DNA of 52,200 nucleotides from Caldilineaceae bacterium (GTDB lineage: Bacteria > Chloroflexota > Anaerolineae > Caldilineales > Caldilineaceae). The notes below the pieces were generated by a model, which had not been told where the DNA came from, ran no database searches, and saw nothing but the letters and a program-made list of their open reading frames with translations. The DNA is taken from assembly GCA_022823185.1 (NCBI GenBank), contig JAJDXQ010000039.1, forward strand, positions 1-52,200, in the 5' to 3' direction. Both the position numbers and the translations under genes were made by a program. Positions within the stretch are counted from its first letter, which is position 1. Each line of letters begins with the position of its first letter. Shown here piece after piece: positions 44,533-51,827 of this stretch.

Positions 44533-45435
44533 TTATCTGCGGCGACGCGGATCGAAGATGTCTCGGAGGGCGTCGCCGATCAGGTTTAGGGCGATGACCG
44601 TACCGACCAGGACAAGGCCGGGCGGGACCCACAGCCACCAGAAGCGCTGGATCAGGGTCAGGTTGTTGGAGGAGGTGAGAAGGTTGCCCCAGCTGGGCGT
44701 AGGCGGTTGGACCCCGAGTCCGAGGAAGCTGAGGCCGGCCTCGGCGATGATCACGACGCCGATATTCAGGGTCATGTTGACGAGGACGAGGTGCATCACA
44801 TTGGGCATGACGTGCTGGCGGATGATGCCCCAGTTTGTCGTGCCGATGGCGCGGGCGGCGAGGATGTAATCCAATTCGCGGATGGAGAGGATCTGGCCGC
44901 GGAAGACGCGAGTGTCCGGGGGCCAGCCGAGAGCGCCGAGGCCGACAAGGAGCATGGAGGGTGTAGGGCCGAATATACCGACCAGGATAAGGAGGAGGAA
45001 GATCGTGGGGAAGTTCATCATGATATCGACGACGCGCTGGATGAGGAAGTCGGCGACGCCGCCGAAGTATCCGGAAACGGCGCCAAGGACGAGGCCGATG
45101 ACGGTACGGATGATTACGGCCAGGAGACCGATGAGGAGCGATACGCGGCCACCGTAGAGGATGCGGGTCAGCATGTCGCGGCCGGTCAGGTCGGTGCCCA
45201 GGAGATGTTCGACGCTGGGCGGCTTGCGGATTGCCTGCACATCGATTTCCTGGGGTTCGAAAGGGGTAACCCAAGGCGCGAAGATGACCATCAGGGTGAT
45301 CGCCAGCATGAATGCCAGGCCGCCGACTGCGCCTGGATTCCGCAGGAACATACGCATGTTCTGGGCGGCCAGTGACGGTCTTTCTATTGGAATCTCTTGG
45401 GCAGAGTCAGTCGAGGATGCGGCCTGCACGCTCAT
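44533..45435 (-). CDS. ABC transporter permease, DppC type
   Basis: This 300-residue permease has a cytoplasmic tail ending in NMRMFLRNPGAVGGL, the first helix, VEHLLGTDLTGRDMLTRIL, further helices, the EAA loop at 189-213 (DYILAARAIGTTNWG...HVMPNV) and LSFLGLGVQPPTPSWG. The ending LIGDALRDIFDPRRRR is typical. Partner of the DppB-type gene 115 bases upstream. The GGAG site is 14 bases from the ATG, somewhat far. Confidence 0.92.
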   Translation of the reverse strand: MSVQAASSTDSAQEIPIERPSLAAQNMRMFLRNPGAVGGLAFMLAITLMVIFAPWVTPFEPQEIDVQAIRKPPSVEHLLGTDLTGRDMLTRILYGGRVSLLIGLLAVIIRTVIGLVLGAVSGYFGGVADFLIQRVVDIMMNFPTIFLLLILVGIFGPTPSMLLVGLGALGWPPDTRVFRGQILSIRELDYILAARAIGTTNWGIIRQHVMPNVMHLVLVNMTLNIGVVIIAEAGLSFLGLGVQPPTPSWGNLLTSSNNLTLIQRFWWLWVPPGLVLVGTVIALNLIGDALRDIFDPRRRR

Positions 45436-45550
45436 GCTAAAGTTTCACTCCGTATTATCGTCAGGGGGAGGGTATGGCTGGAAACGGGAAGAAGCCGGGC
45501 TATCGCACAGCGCAGGCTTTCCTCGGACCCACAGATCAGAGCTGTAGGTG

Positions 45551-46579
45551 CTACGAGTAGGCGACTCTGGGGTCGACCCAGACATAGGCGATGTCGACCA
45601 CCAGGTTTACGAAGATGACGAGGACAGCTGTGACGGTCGTGGCGGCCATCAGGATGGAGAAATCTTTGGCCGCGGCCGCCTGCGCGACCCACATGCCCAT
45701 GCCTGGGTAGTTGAAGGCCAGCTCGAAGAAGGCTGATCCGCCGATAATGTCGGGCACGCCGCGACCGATGATGGTGATGACAGGCAAGAGGGCATTGCGG
45801 AAGATGTGACGGCTGCGGACGATCCTTTCCTTCATGCCCTTGGCCCTGGCCACGGTCACGTAGTCGGCGCGCATGGTTTCGAGCACGCTGGTGCGAGTCC
45901 AGCGGATGAGGCCGGCGGAGCCGCTGATTCCCATGACGAGAACGGGGAGGAGCATATGGTAGGCGCGGTCGGCGAAATCGCCTCCGGTGCGCGGGTTGTA
46001 CATGCCTCCGGCGGGGAACCAGCCAAGCCTGATGGAGAAGAAGATGATGACCCAGGTAGCCAGCAGGAAGCCGGGAACGCCGATGAAGATGTAGGTGATG
46101 AAGGAGACGACATTGTCGAACATTGAGTACTGGTAGAGAGCGGAGATGGAGCCGACAACGATGCCGACCAGAACGCTGAGCAGGGTGGCGAGGATGGTGA
46201 GGCGCACGGTGACGCCGACGCGCAGGCGCATCTGCGGGCCGATGAGCTCGGCGGTGCGCATGGCGCGGCCAAAGTCGCCCTGCACGACTTTGGTCAACCA
46301 GCGTGCGTATTGGATCGGGATCGGGTCGTTGAGGCCGAGCTTTTCTTTTTGGAATTCGCTTGTGCTGACGGTTTCCTCGTCGCCGCGGCCTTTGTAGGCT
46401 TCGCGAATGCCCATCTGATCGCGCACTTGCTGCGGCGTCATACCCTGGGTATCGCTGGCCAGAAACATGAAAAGGGTTGGGTCGCCGGGCGCCAGGCGCA
46501 TCAGAGAGAAGGCCAGGTAGGTGATGACCAGGAGCATGGGTAAGACCGTCAAGAGGCGGCGGATGATGTATTGGGTCAA
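45551..46579 (-). CDS. ABC transporter permease, DppB type
   Basis: This 342-residue permease starts at a TTG with GTGAG upstream (LTQYIIRRLLTVLPMLLVI). Compared with the other DppB proteins here it has a longer extracytoplasmic insert after helix 1 (about residues 40-85, containing AYKGRGDEETVSTSEFQK), as in some OppB-like permeases. The EAA loop is at about residues 240-269 (DYVTVARAKGM...RNALLPVI). It is related more to the DppB at 14581 than to those at 7230 and 30409. Works with the gene at 44533 and the binding protein at 46728. Confidence 0.92.
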   Translation of the reverse strand: MTQYIIRRLLTVLPMLLVITYLAFSLMRLAPGDPTLFMFLASDTQGMTPQQVRDQMGIREAYKGRGDEETVSTSEFQKEKLGLNDPIPIQYARWLTKVVQGDFGRAMRTAELIGPQMRLRVGVTVRLTILATLLSVLVGIVVGSISALYQYSMFDNVVSFITYIFIGVPGFLLATWVIIFFSIRLGWFPAGGMYNPRTGGDFADRAYHMLLPVLVMGISGSAGLIRWTRTSVLETMRADYVTVARAKGMKERIVRSRHIFRNALLPVITIIGRGVPDIIGGSAFFELAFNYPGMGMWVAQAAAAKDFSILMAATTVTAVLVIFVNLVVDIAYVWVDPRVAYS

Positions 46580-46660
46580 CTTACGCTCACTTTCGGTGCG
46601 TTCTTACACTGGTCCTGCCGTTAGCCAGGCGATGGCGGGGGTAGCGTGCGGAGTTGGGCG

Positions 46661-46695
46661 GCATTTCCTCCCCGGCGGCGCCGGGGAGGAAATGC
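46661..46695 (-). other. Perfect 16-bp stem-loop after the sixth binding protein
   Basis: Bases 46661-46676 pair perfectly with 46680-46695, with a 3-base loop (GGC). It lies 33 bases after the binding-protein stop and 81 bases before the permease start, on the minus strand. No T tract follows. It is the most stable of the six equivalent structures in the window. Confidence 0.75.
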
Positions 46696-46727
46696 ATGTT
46701 ATCAGATTTAACGCCTGGAAAGCACCG

Positions 46728-48497
46728 TTACTCGATCCAGTACCAACTGGCAACGCCCTTTTCGCCGCAGGTGCCGAGGAAGTTAAAGGCTTCCTCCGGG
46801 ATGAAGCCACCGAGGTTGCCGGTTGTGACGTAGAACTCGGCAATCTGGGTTACGCCCCAGATTGGGCCGTCGTTGAAGTAGATCTGCATGATCTCTTCGC
46901 TGAGCTGGGTGAACTCTTCGGGGTCGGTGGTGCCCATTGCGTCCACGCAGAGGGAACGGAAGTCCTCGTTGCACCAGTGGAACTTGGAAGGCCAGTAGTC
47001 CTGTTCACAGCTGCCGACCCAGTAGGTGCAGTTGCGGATGGTATTCATGACCCAGCCGCCGACCATGTCGATGTCGTAGTCGCCGCTGGCTTGACGTTCC
47101 TGGCGCAGCTCTTCACCGGCGAGGATTTCAGTCTCGATGCCGACGGCGGCGAGTTGTTGTTGGAGCAGGACGGGGGCGTCGCCGCCGGAGCCTGTCAGGA
47201 TGGTTAGAACGCGACCGGGATCCCAATCGCCTTCAGCCTCGGCTTCGGCCAGAAGCTGCATGGACATTTCGGGATCGTAGGTACGCGGGAGCACCAGACT
47301 CTCGTCGCAGTCTGGGCAGAATGAGTCGTCTGCGCCCATGAGGTGGCCGCGCAGGCCAAAGACGGAGTCTTCGGGGTCGCCGAAGCCGAAGTAGAGCACC
47401 TCAGCCCACAGGTTGCGGTCGATGGCATGGGCGATGGCGTCCATGACTTTACGGGAGAGTTTGCGGTCATCCATGCGATTGAGGCCGTAGCCTGTCATCA
47501 TGAAGGTGCGGGGGTGGATGTTTACGTCGGACAGGTCCTTGACGGTATCGTAGTCGGTGGCGCCGATTTTTACGACGTCTGACTGGCCTTCGAGGAAGTT
47601 GGGCAGAGCCAGACCGGACTGTTCGGCGTAGCGCATGATGCCGGGTTTACCGTAGATGGCGTTGCCCCACCATTCTTCCCAGCGCTGGTTTTCGAGGTAC
47701 TTTGCTTCTTCATCGAATCTGAGGACCTGGTAGGGGCCGCTGAAGACCTCGGGCGTCCAGGCGTCGGGGAAATCGCCGGCCCAGAGCTGGGCTGGTGTAT
47801 AGCCGCCGAGGTGATGTTCAGGCAGGATGCCGAGCATGCCGAGGTCGCGCCAGATTTCGCCGACTGGCGTGTTGAATTCTACGCGCATGTTGAAGTCGTC
47901 GATGATCTGGATGCCGGAGATGGTTTCCGTGGCGCCGTCGTAGTAGTCCTGGCCGCCGGCGACGTTAGGGATCATGCCGCGGGCGTCACCGAGCCAGTAG
48001 TCGGCGTCAGCGTGGTAGAGGAGATGGAGAGTGAAGGAGACGTCTTCGGTGGTGATGGTTTCACCGTCGCTCCACTGGCCCTCCTCGTACAGCTCGATTT
48101 CCAGGGCCATTCTGTCGTCGACGGGGTCGACGCGTTTGGCCAGCCATGGTGTGGGGGTGGAGTTACCCAGGGGGCCGAGGAAGATGAGCGGCATGATGGT
48201 CATGTAGTAGGTTTCGCTGCCGAAGTTCCAGTTGCTGGCGGTGACGGAACCCCAGACACCGACACCGAAACGACCGCGCCCGGGAAGGATGAGGAGCCGG
48301 TCGGAGCCAACTGTATCCGGATTGATAGCCAGATTGGCGTCGGGGATGTCAGCTGAGGCCGCCGCGGGGGCCTCCTCTTCCTCCATAGGGGCTTCGTCTC
48401 CGGAAGCGGCCGGGGCAGCACAGGCGGAGACGAGAAGCGCAAGGACCAACAGGAGCGACAGGAGGGTACAGTTCAACCAGTTCTGTTTGAAGCGCAT
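46728..48497 (-). CDS. ABC transporter solute-binding lipoprotein, family 5
   Basis: A 589-residue lipoprotein with lipobox VSAC at Cys26, an acidic linker (EAPMEEEEAPA), and an SBP_bac_5 domain: NSTPTPWLAKRVDPVDD, QWSDGETITTEDVSF, DRKLSRKVMDAIAHAIDRNLW. Several Cys are present in the second half (FCPDCDESLV, RNCTYWVGSCEQDYWP, FHWCNEDFRSLC), including a CxxC at a different place from the one in the three tandem proteins. ATG with a strong TAAGGAG. First gene of the minus-strand operon; a good promoter lies 88 bases upstream. Confidence 0.92.
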   Translation of the reverse strand: MRFKQNWLNCTLLSLLLVLALLVSACAAPAASGDEAPMEEEEAPAAASADIPDANLAINPDTVGSDRLLILPGRGRFGVGVWGSVTASNWNFGSETYYMTIMPLIFLGPLGNSTPTPWLAKRVDPVDDRMALEIELYEEGQWSDGETITTEDVSFTLHLLYHADADYWLGDARGMIPNVAGGQDYYDGATETISGIQIIDDFNMRVEFNTPVGEIWRDLGMLGILPEHHLGGYTPAQLWAGDFPDAWTPEVFSGPYQVLRFDEEAKYLENQRWEEWWGNAIYGKPGIMRYAEQSGLALPNFLEGQSDVVKIGATDYDTVKDLSDVNIHPRTFMMTGYGLNRMDDRKLSRKVMDAIAHAIDRNLWAEVLYFGFGDPEDSVFGLRGHLMGADDSFCPDCDESLVLPRTYDPEMSMQLLAEAEAEGDWDPGRVLTILTGSGGDAPVLLQQQLAAVGIETEILAGEELRQERQASGDYDIDMVGGWVMNTIRNCTYWVGSCEQDYWPSKFHWCNEDFRSLCVDAMGTTDPEEFTQLSEEIMQIYFNDGPIWGVTQIAEFYVTTGNLGGFIPEEAFNFLGTCGEKGVASWYWIE

Positions 48498-48584
48498 GTG
48501 ACTTTCTCCTTAGGATGATTGAATCACTCAGGCTTATTCCAGATGGCGTCGTTGCAGGATGTTGCGAGGAAGAATCTTGGGGCC

Positions 48585-48613
48585 ATTTTAGGAAAGTATC
48601 CGGGGTCTGTCAA
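48585..48613 (-). promoter_or_regulatory. Sigma70-like promoter for the minus-strand operon
   Basis: On the minus strand, TTGACA (48613-48608) is followed after exactly 17 bases by TAAAAT (48590-48585, five of six consensus bases). The expected start gives a leader of about 80 bases before the ATG at 48497. Confidence 0.7.
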
Positions 48614-48750
48614 ACAGGAAAAAAGAGATTGTATTGTTGGGAGCAGGATGGGATGAGAGGGGCGGGATGGGGGAGCAGAATTTTCAGGACTATTATGGGG
48701 ATTTTCAGGATGGAGATGCCTGGACGTGGTGGGGATTGCGTGAGGGGGAC

Positions 48751-48776
48751 GTGCGTTTACGAGCGTTGCATGAGTG
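48751..48776 (+). repeat. Short copy of the 10-11 bp periodic repeat
   Basis: A 26-base stretch with units of the type GTGCGTTTACGAGCGTTGCA/TGAGTG matches the array at the right end in the same orientation. It lies upstream of the duplicated block and of the divergent promoter. The rest of 48614-48825 is G-rich and without a gene. Confidence 0.65.
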
Positions 48777-48825
48777 ATGGGGCGATGAAATTGGGGGACG
48801 GGACATGGCAAGGAGATGAATGACA

Positions 48826-49293
48826 TGTGTTCACAGAGGTCATTGCGAATTCTGGTTCAAGGAGGATGCGTTCCTGGATAGGAAGGAGCTCCGGACTCCT
48901 TCCCTGCAGGTAAAGGGAATCGCGGCGGATTCAGGCTGGATTGACCCAGAATCCTGGATGCGCCTTTCTTCACAGTTTCTCCAACGCAAACGCTGTTTTC
49001 CACGCGCACGCTCTCCTCGCAGAGCGTATCTTCGCCCAGATTCCTAATCGACAAGAAGTCTGCTCGGCAGTAGATGACTCTCAAGGGCCTTCATTGCGCC
49101 ACCAGCGGAGTTCGTTGCCGCCGCGTTCGGCGACGGCGATGTCGAGGCGGCCGTTGCCGTTGATGTCGGCGGCGATGACCATATTGGCATTGGTCCAGCC
49201 GTCTTTGAGGAGCTGTATATCCCAGGGGCCGCGGGGGGCGCCGCGGTGTTTGAAGTAGGCGACACGGCCGGTGCCGAGGAGGTCAGCCCTCAT
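48826..49293. repeat. Decayed segmental duplication of the 50090-50530 region
   Basis: At 48826-48860 the sequence resembles the last codons of the small secreted protein gene (CVHRGHCEF here against CVHQGHCDF at 50090-50118) and continues through the stop (TTCTGGTTCAA against TTCTAGGTCAA). The middle part is only partly alignable (CCTGGATG..GCC in both). From 49079 on it matches the 3' end of the FG-GAP gene on the minus strand at 50327-50530. Gene order and orientation are the same in both copies, so a block spanning two converging gene ends was duplicated. Confidence 0.7.
49081..49293 (-). pseudogene. C-terminal remnant of an FG-GAP repeat gene
   Basis: About 64 residues from TGRVAYFKHRG to RWWRNEGP are nearly identical to the C-terminus of the intact gene at 50329-51450, including the same TGA stop and one calcium loop (ADINGNGRLDI). 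Upstream the reading continues as ADLLGTGRVA, which matches another repeat of the intact gene (DLLGTARVA) instead of the expected AWNVTGRVA. The remnant therefore looks like the product of recombination between two internal repeats that removed about two blades, followed by loss of the N-terminus. One codon difference (IAVAERG against IVAAAERG) shows divergence. No convincing ribosome binding site. Confidence 0.8.
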
Positions 49294-49699
49294 TCGAATC
49301 CCTGTTGCAAGAAGAGACTCTTCGAACTGGTACTGCTGCCAGGGCCAGATGCGGTTGCTTGGGCAATAGACCTCTACCCGGCACAGCCCAACTCAAATTT
49401 TGCCAGCCGTCTTGATTTCCGTTTCCCCTTTGGCAGTGACCGCGCAATGGTATAGAGAGCCGGTTATGTCGTAAACCTCTGGTTTTCTTTCGCACTCCTC
49501 CGATTTGTGCGATTCGCGGGAAACGTGACTTGGCGAAATCTCCCGAAACAGGGAGGACGACTTCGTAAATTCGGGGAACTTTTGCGAGACAGACGCCGAG
49601 GAACCTGAGTATGCTGTCCCACAGCAGTAAACGATTAACGGTTCCTGTTGGAGTCACGCAGTTCCTCTACTCAGACCTGTACGCAAAGGAGACATCTCG
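49294..49699. other. 406-base intergenic region
   Basis: No gene is supported. A small inverted repeat GCTGT/ACAGC occurs near 49613-49625. The ribosome binding site AAAGGAG at 49685-49691 serves the small secreted protein. No clear promoter boxes were found. Confidence 0.5.
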
Positions 49700-50119
49700 A
49701 TGAAAAAGTTCACAGCAGTATTCTTTGTCGCGACAGTTCTTGTCGTCGCTCTGATTGCGCCTGCGCAAGCTCACGAGGACGATTCAGAACCTAAAGACCC
49801 TGTGTGTCCGGTGATGCCCACGGCAGATCCCGACGCGCAGGCGCAATTTGAAACATGGAAGATCCGGGAAATCCTTCCTGAGAATCGGGAGCATTCGCTT
49901 TTTCACGAAGCGCTGGATGTCAACGGCGGCTTGCAGGGTGAGCTATGCGTAGGCAGTCTCTGTATGGTCGGGATCGATACCGGAGGCCCAGGGTATTGCC
50001 ACGGTGAAAAAACATACCTATGCAAGGAATGTGTGCGATGGGAAACGTCGGGAGTCGAACCATTCTGTCACTCCTGGGAATATAGAATATGTGTCCACCA
50101 AGGTCATTGCGACTTCTAG
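49700..50119 (+). CDS. Small Cys-rich secreted protein of unknown function
   Basis: A 139-residue protein with a Sec signal peptide (KK at residues 2-3, hydrophobic core, cleavage after AQA near residue 24). The mature part of about 115 residues carries nine Cys, mostly in the second half (ELCVGSLC, GYCHGEKTYLCKEC, PFCHSWEYRIC, GHCDF), which suggests a disulfide-rich or metal-binding fold. I do not recognise a family. The strong AAAGGAG at eight bases and the clear signal peptide support the gene. It is the only plus-strand gene in this part, between the decayed remnant and the FG-GAP gene. A copy of its last nine codons persists at 48826-48855. Confidence 0.78.
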   Translation: MKKFTAVFFVATVLVVALIAPAQAHEDDSEPKDPVCPVMPTADPDAQAQFETWKIREILPENREHSLFHEALDVNGGLQGELCVGSLCMVGIDTGGPGYCHGEKTYLCKECVRWETSGVEPFCHSWEYRICVHQGHCDF

Positions 50120-50328
50120 GTCAAATAGAACACGTCCCAGGAGATGGGGCAAGACCGGACTAAATCTGGCCAGTCACACTGGATTCTGCAGCACACTGGT
50201 CTGGTAAACCCCATTTTCCTGGATGTGCCCTTATCCCCCCTTATGCGCCGCGCGCACTCTCCTCGACAAACCTAACTTCATTCCACTTCCCTTATACAAG
50301 CCATAGTTCCGTTCGTGGGGAATAGCTG

Positions 50329-51450
50329 TCAAGGGCCTTCGTTGCGCCACCAGCGGACTTCGTTGCTGCCGCGTTCGGCGGCGGCGACGATGTCGAGGCG
50401 GCCGTTGCCGTTGATGTCAGCGGCGATGACCATATTGGCGTTGGTCCAGCCGTCTTTGAGGAGCTGCATATCCCAGGGGCCGCGGGGGTCGCCGCGGTGT
50501 TTGAAGTAGGCGACGCGGCCGGTGACGTTCCAGGCGGTGGCGACGACCTCGATGTCGCCGTCATTGTCGAAGTCGGCGGCGATGGCTTCGAAGGCGTGGG
50601 GGAATCGCTCGCAGATGATGTGCTTGCGCCACTTGCCGGCGGCGGGATGGCCGTCGTTTTCGTACCAGACGACCTGGTGGTGGTCGAAGGAGACGCCGGT
50701 GGGGTCGTCGGGGGGGAGCATGCCGAGGGCCATAACGACGTCGAGGTCGCCGTCGCCGTCCATGTCGACGGGATGGCCGTGGATGGGTTGGGGGGCGTCG
50801 TCGATGATGTGTTTGATCCAGGGCTGTTTGGCGGGGTCGCCGGGGTTTTCGTACCAGATGACCTGATTGGCGACACGGGCGGTGCCGAGGAGGTCGATTT
50901 TGCCATCGCCGTTGATGTCGGCGGCGTGGATGGCGCGGGTCTCGGCGATGTTGTCTTCGAGGATGTGTTTGATCCAGTGGCCGTCGCGGTTTTCGTACCA
51001 GACGAACTGGTTGCCTTTGCGCCAGGTCGATGCCGCGACATCGAGATGGCCGTTTCCGTTGAAGTCGGCGACGGCGACGGCGTAGGCGCCTGTGAGCGTG
51101 CCTTCGTCGATGTAGCGGACGCCCCATGAGCTGGGCAGGCGCGGGTCTCCCTCATATTCGAAGTAGAGCAGACAGCCGTTGATGTTGTCGATGAAGACGA
51201 TTTCGGGTCGGCCGTCACCGTCAATGTCGGCGACCTGGTGGCGTTCGAGCCATTCAGGGGTGCGCTTGTGGATGACGTGGCGGGTGAAGTTGCCCTGGCC
51301 GTCGTTTTCAAGCCAGTAGAGGCCGACGTCGGTGTCGGGGGTGATAAGGTCGGGTACGCCGTTGCCGGTGAGGTCGAAGGCGGAGATGCCGTAGGTGTAT
51401 TCGAAGCCGTCTTGGGCGAGGTGTTCGGTGAGGTTGATGAGGTTGGGCAT
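50329..51450 (-). CDS. FG-GAP/VCBS repeat protein, seven calcium-loop repeats
   Basis: This 373-residue protein is built of seven repeats, each with a DxDGDGxxD-type loop: FDLTGNGVPD, ADIDGDGRPE, ADFNGNGHLD, ADINGDGKID, VDMDGDGDLD, ADFDNDGDIE, ADINGNGRLD. Intervening strands follow the pattern VWYEN/YWLEN...KHII. This fits a complete seven-bladed propeller of the integrin-alpha/VCBS type, usually extracellular and calcium-bound. Oddly, no signal peptide is visible. A TTG at 51468 is in frame, but the ATG at 51450 with AAGGAAAG a few bases upstream is preferred. Function unknown; it may bind glycans or proteins. Its C-terminus is duplicated in the remnant at 49081-49293. Confidence 0.85.
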   Translation of the reverse strand: MPNLINLTEHLAQDGFEYTYGISAFDLTGNGVPDLITPDTDVGLYWLENDGQGNFTRHVIHKRTPEWLERHQVADIDGDGRPEIVFIDNINGCLLYFEYEGDPRLPSSWGVRYIDEGTLTGAYAVAVADFNGNGHLDVAASTWRKGNQFVWYENRDGHWIKHILEDNIAETRAIHAADINGDGKIDLLGTARVANQVIWYENPGDPAKQPWIKHIIDDAPQPIHGHPVDMDGDGDLDVVMALGMLPPDDPTGVSFDHHQVVWYENDGHPAAGKWRKHIICERFPHAFEAIAADFDNDGDIEVVATAWNVTGRVAYFKHRGDPRGPWDMQLLKDGWTNANMVIAADINGNGRLDIVAAAERGSNEVRWWRNEGP

Positions 51451-51530
51451 TTTTCTTTCCTTGGGCAAGTGGGTGCGGGTGGTGAGGGCAGGTTAGCAGG
51501 GATGGGGGGAGAGGGCAAGGGGGGACGGCA

Positions 51531-51766
51531 GTGGTCAGTGGCTAGTGGTCAGTGGTCAGTGAACTGCGGCCGGGTGGCTAAGGCGGTGGCATCGCAAAGG
51601 CTCGTTGACGTTTGTGTGGACTGAGGTAGTCAAGAGGAGTGCATGGTCTGTCCACCGAGGCTTACGGAGAAGATTTTTTTGATCCGCGAAGGGACACGAA
51701 GATCAACTTAACACCTCTTTCCACTAAGGGCCACGAAGAACACCTTTTGATCCGCGGAGGGACACG
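51531..51766 (+). repeat. Simple and paired intergenic repeats
   Basis: At 51531-51560 the motif GTGGTCAGTG/GCTAGTGGTC occurs about three times in tandem. Two copies of a 22-base motif (TTTTGATCCGCG, then A or G, then AGGGACACG) lie at 51677-51698 and 51745-51766, 68 bases apart and with one mismatch. These are typical non-coding intergenic repeats. No gene is seen in 51451-51827. Confidence 0.65.
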
Positions 51767-51827
51767 GTGGGGCACGGAGGAGGGCAGCGCCTTTGTGGTG
51801 GGCGAAGGGGATGGTGTGAGGGAGAGG

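Noticed and set aside
50292..51518. 408-residue minus-strand open frame overlapping the FG-GAP gene
   Set aside because: Pro/Ser/Thr-rich low-complexity frame; the alternative frame has seven calcium loops and a good start.
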